Source: Eucommia ulmoides
Taxonomy: Eukaryota > Streptophyta > Magnoliopsida > Garryales > Eucommiaceae
DNA length: 64,000 nucleotides
Assembly (NCBI GenBank): GCA_016647705.1
Contig: CM028333.1
Span: 19,155,743-19,219,742 of the forward strand
Reading direction: 5' to 3'
The notes under the pieces are model-generated. The model ran no database searches, was not told the DNA's origin, and saw only the letters and a list, made by a program, of their open reading frames with translations. Both the position numbers and the translations under genes were made by a program. Shown here piece by piece: positions 1-12,096 of the stretch (positions are counted from its first letter, which is position 1; the number at the start of each line of letters is the position of its first letter).

Positions 1-321
1 AGGTGAAAATATTAACACCCTGATTAAATTAGGAAAAAAAACTCCTATATCTTTGTTTGGTAACATCGATATAATCCAAATAACTTAATATATTAAATGC
101 ACCTATCAGAATTTTATAAGAAGTATATAATTGATTTTTTTTCATGTGTAATTATTATAAGTACAAAGTCTCTTGAAACAAACGGATTTTGTATAATTTG
201 ACCTAAAAGGAAAAGGGCAAAGGAGTACAAGAGTTGATATTAGGAGTCTAAATAAGACTGTCCTAAACGATAGTTATTTATTTCATGTTATATTCCTAAA
301 CGATCTCTACCATTAATTTTT

Positions 322-1097
322 GGGATAATAGGTGGGAGGTCTTATATTTAAGTTCTAATTGATCAAAACTCATAGAGGTATTAATTTTTTTTTTTTGATT
401 TAATCCAATATATTTTAAAAATGTGGAAGTCTTACACATATAATAGTCACGTGCCAGTTATATGTAACTATTTTGTGTGTAAAAAAATTGTTTGATGTCA
501 CAAAATATATATAATTAGTTAAAAATACCTAATTATATATAACTTTTTAGTTACATATATCTGATATGTAAATAAAAAATTTGATATTTTTCAATTACAT
601 GTGCCAATAATGTGTTATTTTTTAGTTACATATCAAAAGTAACTAAAAAGTTTGATTTTTTCAGTTACATGTTCCAATAATATGTAACTTTTTAGTTACA
701 TGTCTCTGATATGTAACTAAAAAGTTTAGTATTTTTTCAGTTACGTCACGAAATATTACACATATATATGTGATTGTAATATGTAATTAAAGTACATATA
801 ATAAAAAATATCTAAATATATGTGAAAAATAATAATTATGAAATTATAACTAATATTAATTATATATAATAGAATTTATTATAAAAATTCAATGTACTCA
901 CTAATGACTCCCTACAATTCCTACAATTTTTCTACAATTCCTGCAATGCGAGACTAAAATACAAGTGAAATCTAATTTAAAAAATTAAATCAAAACCTAA
1001 TAATATAAAAGAACTTTTCACCAATTAAACTTTAAAAATGAGGGTTTTCACCAATTTTTCCTAAACTTTAAAAATGAGGGTTTTCACCAATTTTTCC
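322..1097 (+). mobile_element. Mutator-type MITE, copy 1
   Basis: A 776-bp noncoding element. Its ends are inverted: GGGATAATAGG at the left and the complement of GGAAAAATTGG at the right. It is flanked by the 9-bp direct repeat TTAATTTTT (313-321 and 1098-1106). Repeat A copy 2 preserves the uninterrupted sequence near 22040-22055, which confirms the insertion. A 9-bp duplication is typical of Mutator-like transposition. The interior is a series of TAGTTACATAT-like motifs in both orientations. It has no transposase, so it is non-autonomous. Confidence 0.8.
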
Positions 1098-1473
1098 TTA
1101 ATTTTTTGAGTTTAAACTGAAGACACATCTTGTCATTTTTCTTTAAACTTTTGGCACCCGCCATTTTAAAAATATTAGACACAGTCTTGCTTGAAATTTA
1201 GCGAATAAAAATATCATTTTGTTCTTATTATTAATTTAATAAAAAATAGAAAACGAAATGTACCCTAAAAATAGATTTTTTTTTTGTCTTTTTCCTCCAT
1301 GTTTTTTCTTTTTGTTTTTTTTCCCTTCTCTATCAATTTTAAAATTTAAAATTTTTATTTTACCATTTATTTATATATTTTATGGAAAATAAAAATAAAG
1401 TCAAAAAGTAAAAAGTTGATAAAAAATAGAAAACAAAAGACAATCCAAAAATGAAAAAAAATAAATTAAAAAA

Positions 1474-2138
1474 GAAAAAATCGGTGAAAAGCCTATTTTT
1501 TTAAGTCTAATTGGTAAAAAGTTTTTTGTGTTATTAGATTTTGATTTAGTCTTTTAAGTTAAATTCCACTTATATTTTAGTCTCGCATTGCAGGAATTGT
1601 AGGGATATTGTAGGGATTGTAAGAAATTTTTTATTGAGTATATTCGATTTTTATAATGAATTCTGTTATATGTAACTAATGTTTATTACAATTTTATAAT
1701 TGTTACTTTTCACACATATTTGGGTATTTTTAGTTACATGTGCGTATATATATGTATATAATATTTTGTGACGTTACTGAAAAAATATCAAATTTTTTAG
1801 TTATATATCAGAGATATGTAACTAAAAAGTTACATATTATTGAAATATGTAATTGAAAAATATCAAACTTTTTAATTACATATCAGAGACATATAATTAA
1901 AAAGTTACATATTATTAGAATATGTAACTGAAAAAAATAAAAAAATAAAAAAAAATTATTTACCTGTAACTAAATATAGTAATATTATATAAAAAGTAGT
2001 TATATGTAACTAGTACATAATTATCACGTGAGTAAGACTTCCGCCTTTTTAAAATAGATGAGATTAAATCATTTTTTTTACCGCATGTAAGATTTTTGAT
2101 CAATTAGAGTTTAAATAGAGTTTTCCACCGATTGTCCT
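1474..2138 (-). mobile_element. Mutator-type MITE, copy 2 (inverted)
   Basis: A 665-bp element that is the reverse complement of the MITE at 322-1097 along most of its length, including the block with GCAATGCGAGACTAAAAT. Its ends read GAAAAAATCGG and the complement of AGGACAATCGG. The flanks ATTAAAAAA (1465-1473) and ATTGAAAAA (2139-2147) match at 8 of 9 bases, again a Mutator-size duplication. It is noncoding. Confidence 0.75.
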
Positions 2139-2210
2139 ATTGAAAAAAGGAAAGTTTGATAAATCAATCATTTTTTTAAGGATGAGTGGGAATTCATTTT
2201 GGTATACTAA

Positions 2211-2211
2211 A

Positions 2212-2262
<51 letters not shown>
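2211..2262. repeat. (TA)n microsatellite
   Basis: Uninterrupted TA dinucleotides of roughly 50 bp between the MITE pair and the Tourist-like MITE. The apparent YIYIYI protein in this stretch is only the repeat translated. Confidence 0.95.
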
Positions 2263-2264
<2 letters not shown>

Positions 2265-2331
2265 GAAACATTATTTCAACTTTGATTTCGAGGAAACTAG
2301 CTCTAGAAGACGTTTACTTTTAAGGTAGTTA

Positions 2332-2821
2332 GGCCCCATTTGGTTACTGTTTTTGTTTTCTGATTTATGTTGAGGCTCTTTTGTTTTTGTTTTCTGAATT
2401 TTGTTCACATTGTTAAAATTTTGAGGTTAATGTATAGAAACGTATTTGGTAAATACATTTCTGTTCCTAAAATTTTAAAAATAATTTGATACTATTTTTT
2501 GATTTTTTTTTAAGAATCTGATAAAAAAAAATGTTGATTCCTATTCACCCCACAAAACTATTCTCATTACCATCCCGCCAGCCACCACCATCACGCCGGC
2601 CACCAAACATTCAAAGAAAAAATAACAATAAATATTGCAACCAAACATGTTTCTTGTTTCTATTTTCATAAATTAAAAGAAATAATTTCAGGATAATGGT
2701 CGTTACTAAACATGTTTCTATTTTCGGAATACTCTAGAACAAAAATAGAATTCCCAACCCATCCCTTACCAATTTATTGAAAGTAGAAACAGAAAAACAG
2801 AAATACTAACCAAACGCCACC
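2332..2821. mobile_element. Tourist-like MITE (PIF/Harbinger)
   Basis: A 490-bp noncoding element. The left end is GGCCCCATTTGGTTA; the right end is the complement of GGTGGCGTTTGGTTA. It is flanked by TTA on both sides (2329-2331, 2822-2824). A TTA duplication and GGCC...TTTGGTT termini are typical of PIF/Harbinger MITEs. The subterminal sequence is rich in TGTTTTTGTTTTC and its complement, which would let it fold back. Confidence 0.75.
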
Positions 2822-2824
2822 TTA

Positions 2825-3849
2825 ATTAATGGGTTCGCATTCTAGTTTTAGTTTTAAAAGTTTTTTATGCTATTTTAAAAAATAAATTTTAGTTTTTCAT
2901 TAATTTATTTTTTATGTCTCAAATATATTTAAGTTAACGGTAATATAAAATTTAAATTCAATTCTAGTTAAGATCAACTCAATGACTTCAACATAGTTGA
3001 TGTTAATTAAAAAAATTATAAGTAGAAAAAGAAAAATAGGTGAACAAAATAGTACGAGCGACTTATTCAAATTAATTAATTTCTTCACTTGTCCTTTTAA
3101 AAATAAATTTTTTTTTTACTATTTTTTGTTTCTGTTATATGTCACTTCAATGGTAAACTTATTTTATTTATATTTTTCAATCAATCAATATTTTTTGTTG
3201 AATTATGTATAATTAATATTTTAACTATTTTGGAGTGAAGATATCACAAATAATTCACATGTTGATACAATAAAAAAATAACTATATGTTAGGCGAATGC
3301 GGTCTAAACTCCAAGGTCTCAAGTCGTTCGGTCAATTTAGCTTATTAGAACAACCTTCGGCTCCCAAATTTGGGCCATGAGTCATTTTTTCCATCACTTC
3401 CAAGTAAGCGGCCAACTGAGTTATACTATTTGAACTATGGGCTTGTGCCGTTTTCTCTATGGCTTTCACTCTGGATGTCAACCATTCCATGTCACCACCT
3501 CACCATTCCCCTTCTCCAAAGCAATCAAAAAAGAAAACTCACCATGAAAAAGGCCTGCCTTTTAGTACGTGAAAGAAGTTCGGCTCTTTACGTAAAGTGC
3601 TTTCCCTTTCATTGTCTTACTTTGGCCCATCAAAATTGAGAAATTATCAGGCTATGATATTTAGTATTCTCTTATTGATTTTCTGTGTCTATGATTTAGA
3701 CAAAATACCGCCAACATTTTCGACTAAAAAACTTAAAGAATCCTCAAACTCAAAAAGGGAAGAAAGACGGGAAAGTCAAGAAGAAATAACTTTCGAAACG
3801 AAGGGAATTCTGTTCTTCCATTGAATTTCACCCAAAACGTGCCAATTCG
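2825..3849. other. Intergenic, no recognised gene
   Basis: About 1 kb without a recognisable gene. The first part is AT-rich with T-tracts; from about 3290 the composition becomes more balanced. Short open frames at 3370-3639 and 3597-3824 have no domain, signal peptide or start context that I can defend. The final bases before 3850 may be the head of a SINE (see findings). Confidence 0.5.
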
Positions 3850-3854
3850 GTTGG

Positions 3855-5539
3855 TGATAGGTGTGATCCATCTACGTATTTCCAAACCGAATTAAGTTAG
3901 TTTTCGAGCGTTTATATAATATTTTATTATGTTTTAATTAGTTTTATTACTTTTTGTATAAATCAGGCGTGTGAGGCCAAAAGATAGGAAATTAGAGCGA
4001 AAACGATGAGATCGAACAAAAAACGATCAAAGAACGGTGGAAAAACAAGCTCGGAGGCAAAATTGTGAAACAAGCCCACCGTCGCGGCGGTGAAGAAGCT
4101 GAGAAAAGAGAAAATGTTACTGACGGACCACTGCCTAGGCGAAGAAATCCACCGCCTAGGCAGAATTCCGGCAGAGAAATCAAAGTAGGCTACTGACAGT
4201 CCACCGCCTAGACGGAGAAATCCTTCGCCTAGGCGAAAATTCAGCAGAATGTTCTTCCACATCCCCCATTGTCTTCATTGCCCCGGCGGTAACCAACCGA
4301 CCTACCTCCGCCTAGGCAAAAACCCTCGGCATAGCCTTGATATTTATTTAGATATTTTGAGATATTTTGGTTATAAATATCATCACCTCTCCCCCTTTCT
4401 TGGGCTCCTCGGCCATTTGGGCACCTTAGGCCATATTTATGCTATGTTTTAGAAGTTTTAGAGGTGGAGCTCGCATCCCGAAGTGGAGAAGACGGCGAAT
4501 CGATCGTTGAACGTTCTTAACGGTTTATCTTCGGACGAGGTTAAGTTCTTCGATTGTTTTTTCTTATTTCTTTATCTTAGGATCATGTGAGCATGTTTAG
4601 CTCGTTATTTTATTGTATATGTAGCTATAACAATGAGTTAAATATGGATTGTAGTAGGGATTAACATATAATTTATAAATACGTTGTTTGGATGATTTCG
4701 GTGTTTCGTTTGTGATTGTTCTTCGTAATTTGATTGTATTTATCGTATTGTTTGTTTATCATGCTTAGTTAGATAAATGGAGAATACGGGTTTTTGATAA
4801 ATCCCGGATTCGGATTAGGATAAACAAACGCCACGATTTTATAACCCGGTCGGGGTTAGAATCGTGGACAATCGATGACATTGGGGCAAGACTCACGCGA
4901 CTTAGGGTCGTTAAGACGTTGAGGGGGACTTCTTCATTGACACAAAATTGCGTTATATCCCCCCGTCTTACACTCGGGAGAGGTGGTGATGGAGTTTTAG
5001 AACATAGATTGTCGATAGGGTAAATACAACGAACAATCCAATAACCCGGGATGGAGTTGGATTGTGTGCAATCAATGACGTTAGGCGAGACTTACATGAC
5101 TTAAGGTCGTTAAGACGTTGAGTGGGACTTATTCGTTGGCTCGAAGTCATGTATTCCCCCGTCTTACACTCGGGAGAGGTGGCGATGGAGTTTACGTACC
5201 AAAATTGTCAAATGTGTTGAGCATCGTAAACGTGAGTAAATCGAGATCGAACACGTATTTGTAAACACGTTAATCCCTAGTCAATTCTTCACCCTAAAAC
5301 ATATTAACATATTAGTGTAGTTAATTTATGATATATTAGTATTAGTTTAATTAATTAAATATATTTATTTTTCGCCTAGATAAAGTTAGGTCACAACAAA
5401 CGCGGTATTTGATAGTAACGACTCCAATCCCTGTGGATACGATAACCCGATCTTAACGATCACACTATACTAAAACTTTGACCTCGTACACTTGTGAGTA
5501 GTCATATACGCGAAGGATAGTAGAATCCTTCGGCGTACA
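3855..5539 (+). mobile_element. Solo LTR 1 (Gypsy-like)
   Basis: A 1685-bp solo LTR that begins TGATAGGTGTGAT, ends CGGCGTACA, and is flanked by the 5-bp duplication GTTGG (3850-3854, 5540-5544). Homologues are at 6937-8655 (inverted) and 36207-38099. Inside are two tandem subrepeats of about 190 bp (around 4800-4985 and 4990-5180), each ending in an ACACTCGGGAGAGGTGG block. Near the 3' end is TCCCTGTGGATACGATAA, a phrase I associate with 3' LTR ends of plant Gypsy elements of the Athila/Tat kind. The superfamily is an inference because no internal domain survives. The short frame at 4968-5150 on the minus strand is a subrepeat artefact. Confidence 0.85.
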
Positions 5540-5544
5540 GTTGG

Positions 5545-6650
5545 CAAGGGGAAGTGTTCCCTTATTAACTAGAGTTCGACTCTACTAGGGAATACTTTAT
5601 GAATTAAATTTTAAATTTAATCTTGAATGCACCAGAACGATGTGGAAGAATCCGCCCTTATAATCGCCCGATGAGGTGATTGGTTGATGTATGCGTAAAT
5701 GGGTCCCATCACACTTTATTGAAAAACCAAAAACCAAATAAAAAATATTTGTAAAAATCACAAGTTATGCCCTCCCATCATTTTGAAAGTAGTACTTAGA
5801 TCTCTTACGATTAACCAAAAATTAACATACTATCTAATGCTTTTATTAAGACTAACTATTTATAATTTTTTCCCCCTTTATATATATCGTTGAATTTCAA
5901 GCAAACCCCGGCCATTAGTAAAAGCATAAGGTGACTCATTTAAAAGTAGCATTTAGATCCCTCGTCATTGACCGATAGTTACATAGAGATAGAGACCTAA
6001 ATTTGAGTATTTTCCGGTGAAGCATGTTGACATCATCAGTTGTTTGACAAGTTTGTCCTTTAATAACTCATTTTCCTCACCCCAAATACCCTTAAAATTT
6101 TTGGAAAATTCCTCTAAAGTCCTATAAACGTAAAATATCACTTATGGGAGTCCCATCTAAGAGATCTTTTTACTCTTGGGATGGGACCTAAAAGGTGATA
6201 TTTTTCACACATGAGACCTCTCACCAAGTTACCCTAAATTTTTTATTCATGTGTCACCCATGTTCGGCACATCACATCCCCTACTTCGGCATCTCTATTC
6301 CATCTTTATTTTGTTGTGTGTTGGTTGTTTATCTTGATACGTTTTCGTTGGTAATCTAATTTAGATTAAAATCAGATAAAAATTCGAAAAGGTTACTTTC
6401 AAGTAGATTAAATTTAAGCTACCTAATTCATCTCCTTTTAAATAGTCCTTTGACCGACATTCACTATTTAAACTCTAATTATTTAATAGAAGTATAAAAT
6501 AAAATAAAGAATTCTAACTAGCATCATTTGTCTAAAACAAATTACAATTATTAATTAAAAATAAAATAAAAAGTTTAAGAAAATATATTTTACATCAAAA
6601 CTGAATTATAGATATTCAATTTAAATTAAATTTATTTGAGCCATTACTTT
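5545..6650. other. Intergenic, no recognised gene
   Basis: AT-rich, no credible ORF. It contains a box-B-like GAGTTCGACTC near 5571 (possible SINE) and a short hairpin at 6132-6212. Two related phrases (AAAGTAG..TTAGATC) near 5785 and 5941 suggest an unrecognised repeat. Confidence 0.5.
6132..6212. repeat. Imperfect inverted repeat (hairpin)
   Basis: Arms of about 32 bp flank a loop of roughly 10 bp; the left arm starts AAAATATCACTTATGGGA and the right arm ends AAGGTGATATTTTT. Several mismatches. It could be a tiny MITE or a chance fold; no flanking duplication was found. Confidence 0.5.
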
Positions 6651-8885
6651 TGTCAATCGGATTTAATCCATATAGATCTAAATCTATAAAACCTTAAACA
6701 ATATGTCAAATCACCAAGAGTTCTAATATATACGTAAATTGCATACCTGAATCCATTATGATCAATTGACTACCGATGTGAAAATCTGTGACAATCGATC
6801 ACGAGAAAGACACGGATTGAGCGGATACGTGGTCTTCCTCAACCAAACCTTCGGAGTTCCTCAATGGAATTCGCGATTCTCTTCTAGATGGGGAGAAGGG
6901 AATCGTCAAGTGATTTGATTTATTGGGGACCATAACTGGTAGCGCGGGAAAAACACGCCGCTACTTACACTCGCAAGTATACGGGGTCTAAGTTTTAGTA
7001 TAGTGTGATCATTAAGATCGGGTTATCGTATCCACAGGGATTGGTGTCGTTACTATCAAATATCGCGTTTGTCGTGACCTAACTTTATCTAGGCAAAAAC
7101 AAATGTATTTAATTAATTAAACTAATACTAATATAACCTAAATTAACTACACTAATATGCTAATATGTTTTAGGGTGGAGAATCGCCTAGGGATTAACGT
7201 GTTTACGATTACGAGTTCGATCTCGATTTACTTACGTTTACGTTGTTCGACTTATTTGACAACCTCGGTACGTAAACTCCACCACCACCTCTTCGGAGTG
7301 TAAGACGGGGGGATACATGACTTCGAGTCAACAAAGAAGTCCCCTTCAACGTCTTAACGACCCTAGGTCACGTGAGTCTCACCTAGCGTCATTGATTGCA
7401 TACAATCCAACTCCCTCTCGAGTTATTGGATCGTCGCGTTGTATTTACCCTATCGACAATCTCCGTTCTAAAACTCCCTCGCTACCTCTTCCGAGTGTAA
7501 GACGAGGGATATAACGCAACTTCGAGCCAACGAAGAAGTTCCCCTCAATGTCTTAACGACCATAGGTAGCGTGTGTCTTGCCCCACGTCATCGATTGTCC
7601 ACGATTCAAACCCCGACCAGGTTATAGAATCGTGACGTTTGTTTACCCTAATCCGAATCCGGGGTTTGTCAAAACCCCGTATTCTCCATTTATCAATTCA
7701 AGCATAATAAACAAACAATACGATAAATACAATCAAACTACGAAAAACAATCATAAAAGAAACACCGAAATCATCCAAACAACGTATTTATAAATATATT
7801 GTTAATCCCTATTATAATCCATATTTAACTTGAGGCCATAGCCGCATATACAATAAAAGAACGAGCTAAACATGCTCACATGCTCCTAAGATAAAGAAAT
7901 AAAGAAAAACGATTGAAGAACTTAGCCTCATCCGAAGATAAACTGCTAAGAATGCTCTACGATCGATTCGCCATCTTCTCCACTTCGAGATGCGAGCTCC
8001 ACACCTAAAATCCCTAACTATACCCTTAGATATAGCCTAAGGGGCTAAAAAAGCCATGGGGGCCAGAGAGTCTATCGGCCAAGGGGGAGGAGAGAGGGTA
8101 TTTATAGCAAAAATATCTCAAAAATATCTCAAGACTGTGTAGGGCAAATCTGCCTAGGCGGTGGAAATTGCGCCTAGGTGGAGTCAGGTCGGTTCGGTCT
8201 GATCGCCTAGGCGGTGAAGTAGGCGGTTGACTGGGAGAACATTCTGTTGGATTTTCGCCTAGGCGGTAGAATTTCCGCCTAGGCGAGCGGCTATCAGTAG
8301 CCCTTCTTCGTCTTCTACTGGATTTCTGCCTAGGCGATAGAATCTTCGCCTAGGCGGTCGTCCGTCAGTAACATTTTGCTCTTCTCAGCATTTTCACGGC
8401 TTAGGCGGTGGTCTGGACGCCTAAGCGATGAGCCTGTTTCATCTTTTTAGCCTCCAAGCTTGTTTATCCACCGTAACTTCGAACCGCTTTGGTTCGATCT
8501 CATCGTTTTAGCTCCAGTTTTCTATCTTTTTGCCCCATACACTTGATTTATACAAAAAGTATGAAACTAATTAAAACATAATAAAATACTATATAAACAT
8601 AATTCGAAAACTAACAAATTCGGATTGGAAATAGATAGGTTTTTCACACCAATCAATAACCCTAATATTATCTATTTATATGGTGTGATTAGGGATTTCA
8701 TAATCCCCTAATCACCCCAACAGTTTTCGGTATCTACACATTTAACCCACATTCTTTTGAGTAGTCTATGGGTTTACCCGAATTAATTAGATCACTTAAT
8801 TTTAGCGCAATAAATTTAAATAGTAAATATAATTGTGTTAATAATATGTTGTCCAAAATAGATTAGGAAATACAATTTCCTAACA
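6651..8885 (-). repeat. Copia-1 3' LTR, interrupted by solo LTR 2
   Basis: Segments 6651-6936 and 8656-8885 together align end to end with the 5' LTR at 14667-15173. The upstream end (8885, minus strand) starts TGTTAGGAAAT and is preceded by a polypurine tract, the complement of ATCTCTCATTTGGGC (8886-8900), the expected plus-strand primer position. Solo LTR 2 occupies the gap. Confidence 0.85.
6937..8655 (-). mobile_element. Solo LTR 2 (same family as solo LTR 1)
   Basis: A 1719-bp solo LTR on the minus strand, starting TGATTGGTGTGAA and ending CGCGCTACCA, flanked by ATAAC (6932-6936, 8656-8660). The undisturbed target is preserved in the other LTR of Copia-1 near 14940-14950, so the insertion postdates Copia-1. 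It carries the same CCTGTGGATACGATAACCC and ACACTCGGAAGAGGT-type blocks as solo LTR 1. The open frames at 7317-7514 and 7578-7793 lie in LTR subrepeats and are not genes. Confidence 0.92.
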
Positions 8886-9359
8886 ATCTCTCATTTGGGC
8901 TACATATTATTCCTGAAACAATTATATCACAAAATTCCTTAGGCGTGCATCCATATGCTATTTATCCTTAGACTTCTCCTTAAATAATTTGGTCCATCTC
9001 ATATACTAACAATGGAATTATCGCAACTTTTATCATAATTAAGTAATGACTAAATCACGATGATCACTATACGAATATACTCAATGACATAGATCAAATG
9101 TGGATGAGTAGCATGGAAATTACATACAATGTGATCTTAGACATGCCTATTTTTAACTGGTTCAACTTTAGTCTTTAATGAGATCAATCCTTAGTCTTTC
9201 TATCTTTATGTTAAACCACAATTAGAAAGAATACATTCAGAATAAATAAAATTCAATTCATCAACTTTATTCTATAGAAATCAAATATATGTATATAATA
9301 AAAGAGCATTCAACAATCATAAACTTCCATTAAACCAACACATCATCAGAAAAAAAACA

Positions 9360-10490
9360 CACCCATAGGAGTAGTGTGCTCATGAAATACCTTAGGTGAC
9401 AAACCTTTAGTGAGCGTATTCGCAATCATGGAGTTTGTTCCCATATGTTATATAGATACTATCCTACTTTGAATTCTCTATTTAGCAATTAGAAACTTGA
9501 TCGGAATCAGAATACCCAATGATCTCCAAATGATTTATCGTTTGATAAGTGAGCATGCAATCTTTTATTTTCTATAAATACCTTATAATCTGTTTGGCTG
9601 GTTTCCTACGATCCATCGCAGGGTTACTTAAGTATCTGCCCAACATTCCAAATATGAATGCTAAATCTAGACGCGTACGTACTTGAGTGTACACAAGACT
9701 CTCTACTGCTGACGCATAAGGAATCTTCTATATCTCTTTCTTTTTCAACTCATTCTTGGGACATTGAGTAAGACTAAATATGTCTCCTTTAACGACATGA
9801 GTATTTCCTGGTACACAATATTTCATGCCAAATCTAGTAAGGACCTTATTGATATAGCTTTTTTGTGATAACCCAAAAATACCCCGAGAACGATCTTGGT
9901 GTATCTTTATTCATAATACAAAAGAGTCGTCTCCAAGATAATTCTAAGTTAGAAATCTCTTGGTTTCGTGCAAAAGCTTATATCCTTGCTAGCCATCTAT
10001 ATGTCATCAAAATATAGCACTAGAAAAAGGAATTTACTCCCATTGAACTTGTGGTATACATAATCATCAACTGCATCTACCTCAAAACCATATGAGAGAA
10101 TGATTTCATGAAATTTATGACACCATTGACGAGAAGCTTGTTTGAGATCATTGATGGATTTCTTCAGCTTGCAAACCATAGACTTTCGATTATCTGATAC
10201 AAAGATTTCTGGCTGCATCATATATTTTGTTTCTTCAATGTCTCAATTGAGAAACATAGTCTTTAGATCCATCTAATGTAGCTCTAGATCAAAATGAGCC
10301 ACCAATGCCATTATAGTTCTAAAATAGTCTTTCAAAGATACTGGAGGGAAAGTCTTTTTTGTAGTCTATGCCATTCTTTTGAGTAAAACCTTTGGCGACT
10401 AGACGAACTTTATATCTCTCAATATTACCCTTCGAATCCATCTTGGATTTAAATATCCATTTACAACGAATGGGCTTCGCACCTTCAGGT
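9360..10490 (-). pseudogene. Copia-1 reverse transcriptase / RNase H remnant
   Basis: Reverse transcriptase copies element RNA into cDNA inside the cytoplasmic particle; RNase H removes the template. Reading the minus strand downward from 10490 gives the copia RT entry segment (CKWIFKSKMDSKGNIERYK), then an in-frame stop within the ...FLN*DIEE segment, then INDLKQASRQW and LYFDDI, the polymerase box with F in place of the usual V. The VRTRLDLAFIFGMLGRYLSN segment at about 9700 is the RT C-terminus. RNase H begins (GYSDSD) but its middle is lost, and only the terminal ANTLTKGL phrase survives near 9430. Multiple stops and shifts: non-functional. Confidence 0.85.
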
Positions 10491-12010
10491 CACTCGACGA
10501 GATCCCAAACGTCATTATTTTTTATAGACTTCAACTCATCTTTCATGATATAAATCCATTTTTAAGAGTTAGAATTACGCATGGCTTGACAGAAGTTGAT
10601 TGGGTCATCTTTTATTAAACCAACTCCATCCTTATGTTCTTGGAGAAATACAATATATTCATCCGAAATCGCATTTCTCCTCTCCTTAGTGGATGTCCTT
10701 AATGGCACTTCTTGAGATTGTTGAGTTTGTTCTATAGGTTGTGTTTGAGGAAGAATCTCATTATTATCTTGTTTTGGAACAATGTCAGGAATAGGAGTCT
10801 GAGCTTGAACATTGTTATCTAGAGCCGAAATTTTGTTTTGAACAATAATAGGTATAGAGACCTAATCACTATCAATAACAGGTTCCCCTTTGAAGAAAAT
10901 TGTGTCTTAAACAACGATAGGTACAGAGACCTGATTATCGTCAATAACAAATTCTTTTTCAAAGACAACATTCCTTATGTTTCCTTCCCACTCAAACTCA
11001 ACACCCTCAAGGAATCTTGCATTTTTTGTTTCAAAGAAGGATCTTGATGTGGGATTGTAAAACGTAAATCCTCTTGATCGTTCAGTGTACCCAACAAAGC
11101 AGCATCTAAGTGTTCTTGAGTCCAGTTTTCTTTTATTTGGCCTGTAAGGCCTTGCCTCAGCTGTACAATCCCGAACGTGTAAATGACTTATACTAGGCTT
11201 TACGCCTAACCATAGTTCATAAGGGGTTTAGCCACCGCTTTACTTGGTATCCTATTTAGAATATATACTGCAGTCTTAAGTGCTTCTCCCCAGAGTGATT
11301 ATGGTAAAGTAGAATGAATTATTATACTTCTTACCATATCCTTAAGCATTTTGTTTCATCTTTCAGCAACATGGTTCATGTCAAGTTTGCCCAGCATAGT
11401 GTACTGTGGGACGATTCTTCATTCTTCTAGGAATTTAGCAAAGGGTCCTGGACGTTGTTTTCCTGATCCGTCAAATCTCCCGTAGTATTTACCACCATGG
11501 TTTGATTTGACAGTCTTAATTTTCTTTCCAAGTTGAAGTTCAACTTCAGCTTTGAAAGACTTAAATATGTCCAAGGATTGTGACTTCTCATGAATGAAAT
11601 ATAAGTACCCGTAACGAGAGTAGTCGTCTATGAATGTAATAAAATACTATTATGCCATAGAGAATGGTCCACAGTACGTATTAAAACTAAGACACCGGAA
11701 CTCCTATTGGCACCCAATTTCTTTATATTTGTTTGTTTCCCCTTTACATATTCATTACAAACTTTGAAATTTGTTAAATCAAGTGGATCAAGAATTTGGT
11801 CTGAAACAAGCCTCTATATTCTTTGTTTAGAGATAAGTCCTAGACGCTTGTGCCAAAGTATGACATAATTCTTATTAGCTAATTTGCGTTTTATACCACA
11901 ATTAATTATCTACAAGGTTTCATTATGTGAAACAATAGTATCCAACAACTATAGATTAGCATTAAAGAACCAGTTGCAATAATATTTGAATCTCGAAAAA
12001 TACTGAGGTT
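10491..12010 (-). pseudogene. Copia-1 integrase remnant
   Basis: Integrase would insert the cDNA into the genome. The core is readable from about 11640: FIDDYSRYGYLYFIHEKSQS, then SNHGGKYY where the family has SDRGGEY, so the second catalytic aspartate of the D-D-E triad is asparagine. VAERKN keeps the catalytic glutamate. At least two stops and several shifts occur. Between integrase and RT, around 10838-10960, an approximately 80-bp segment is imperfectly duplicated. Confidence 0.8.
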
Positions 12011-12096
12011 ATTATTCCAAATGAACAAGAAAAATCAAATTTATCTAAAGTAGAAATAGAAACCAAATACTATCTAAATGACGATATTACATATGT

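Larger units (their letters stand above)
1..2147. repeat. Repeat A, copy 1 (split by two MITEs)
   Basis: Positions 1-321, 1098-1473 and the last few bases match 15437-15723, 22007-22220 and 24569-24810 in the same order and orientation. The match starts at the first base of the window, so the repeat may extend to the left. It has no credible ORF; the second half is A/T-rich with a poly-T flank and a poly-A flank. Identity is unknown: it could be an LTR or part of a larger element. Here it is interrupted by the two MITEs listed next. Confidence 0.8.

Noticed and set aside
2140..2328. Short plus-strand frame with YI repeats
   Set aside because: Created by (TA)n and MITE-flanking sequence.
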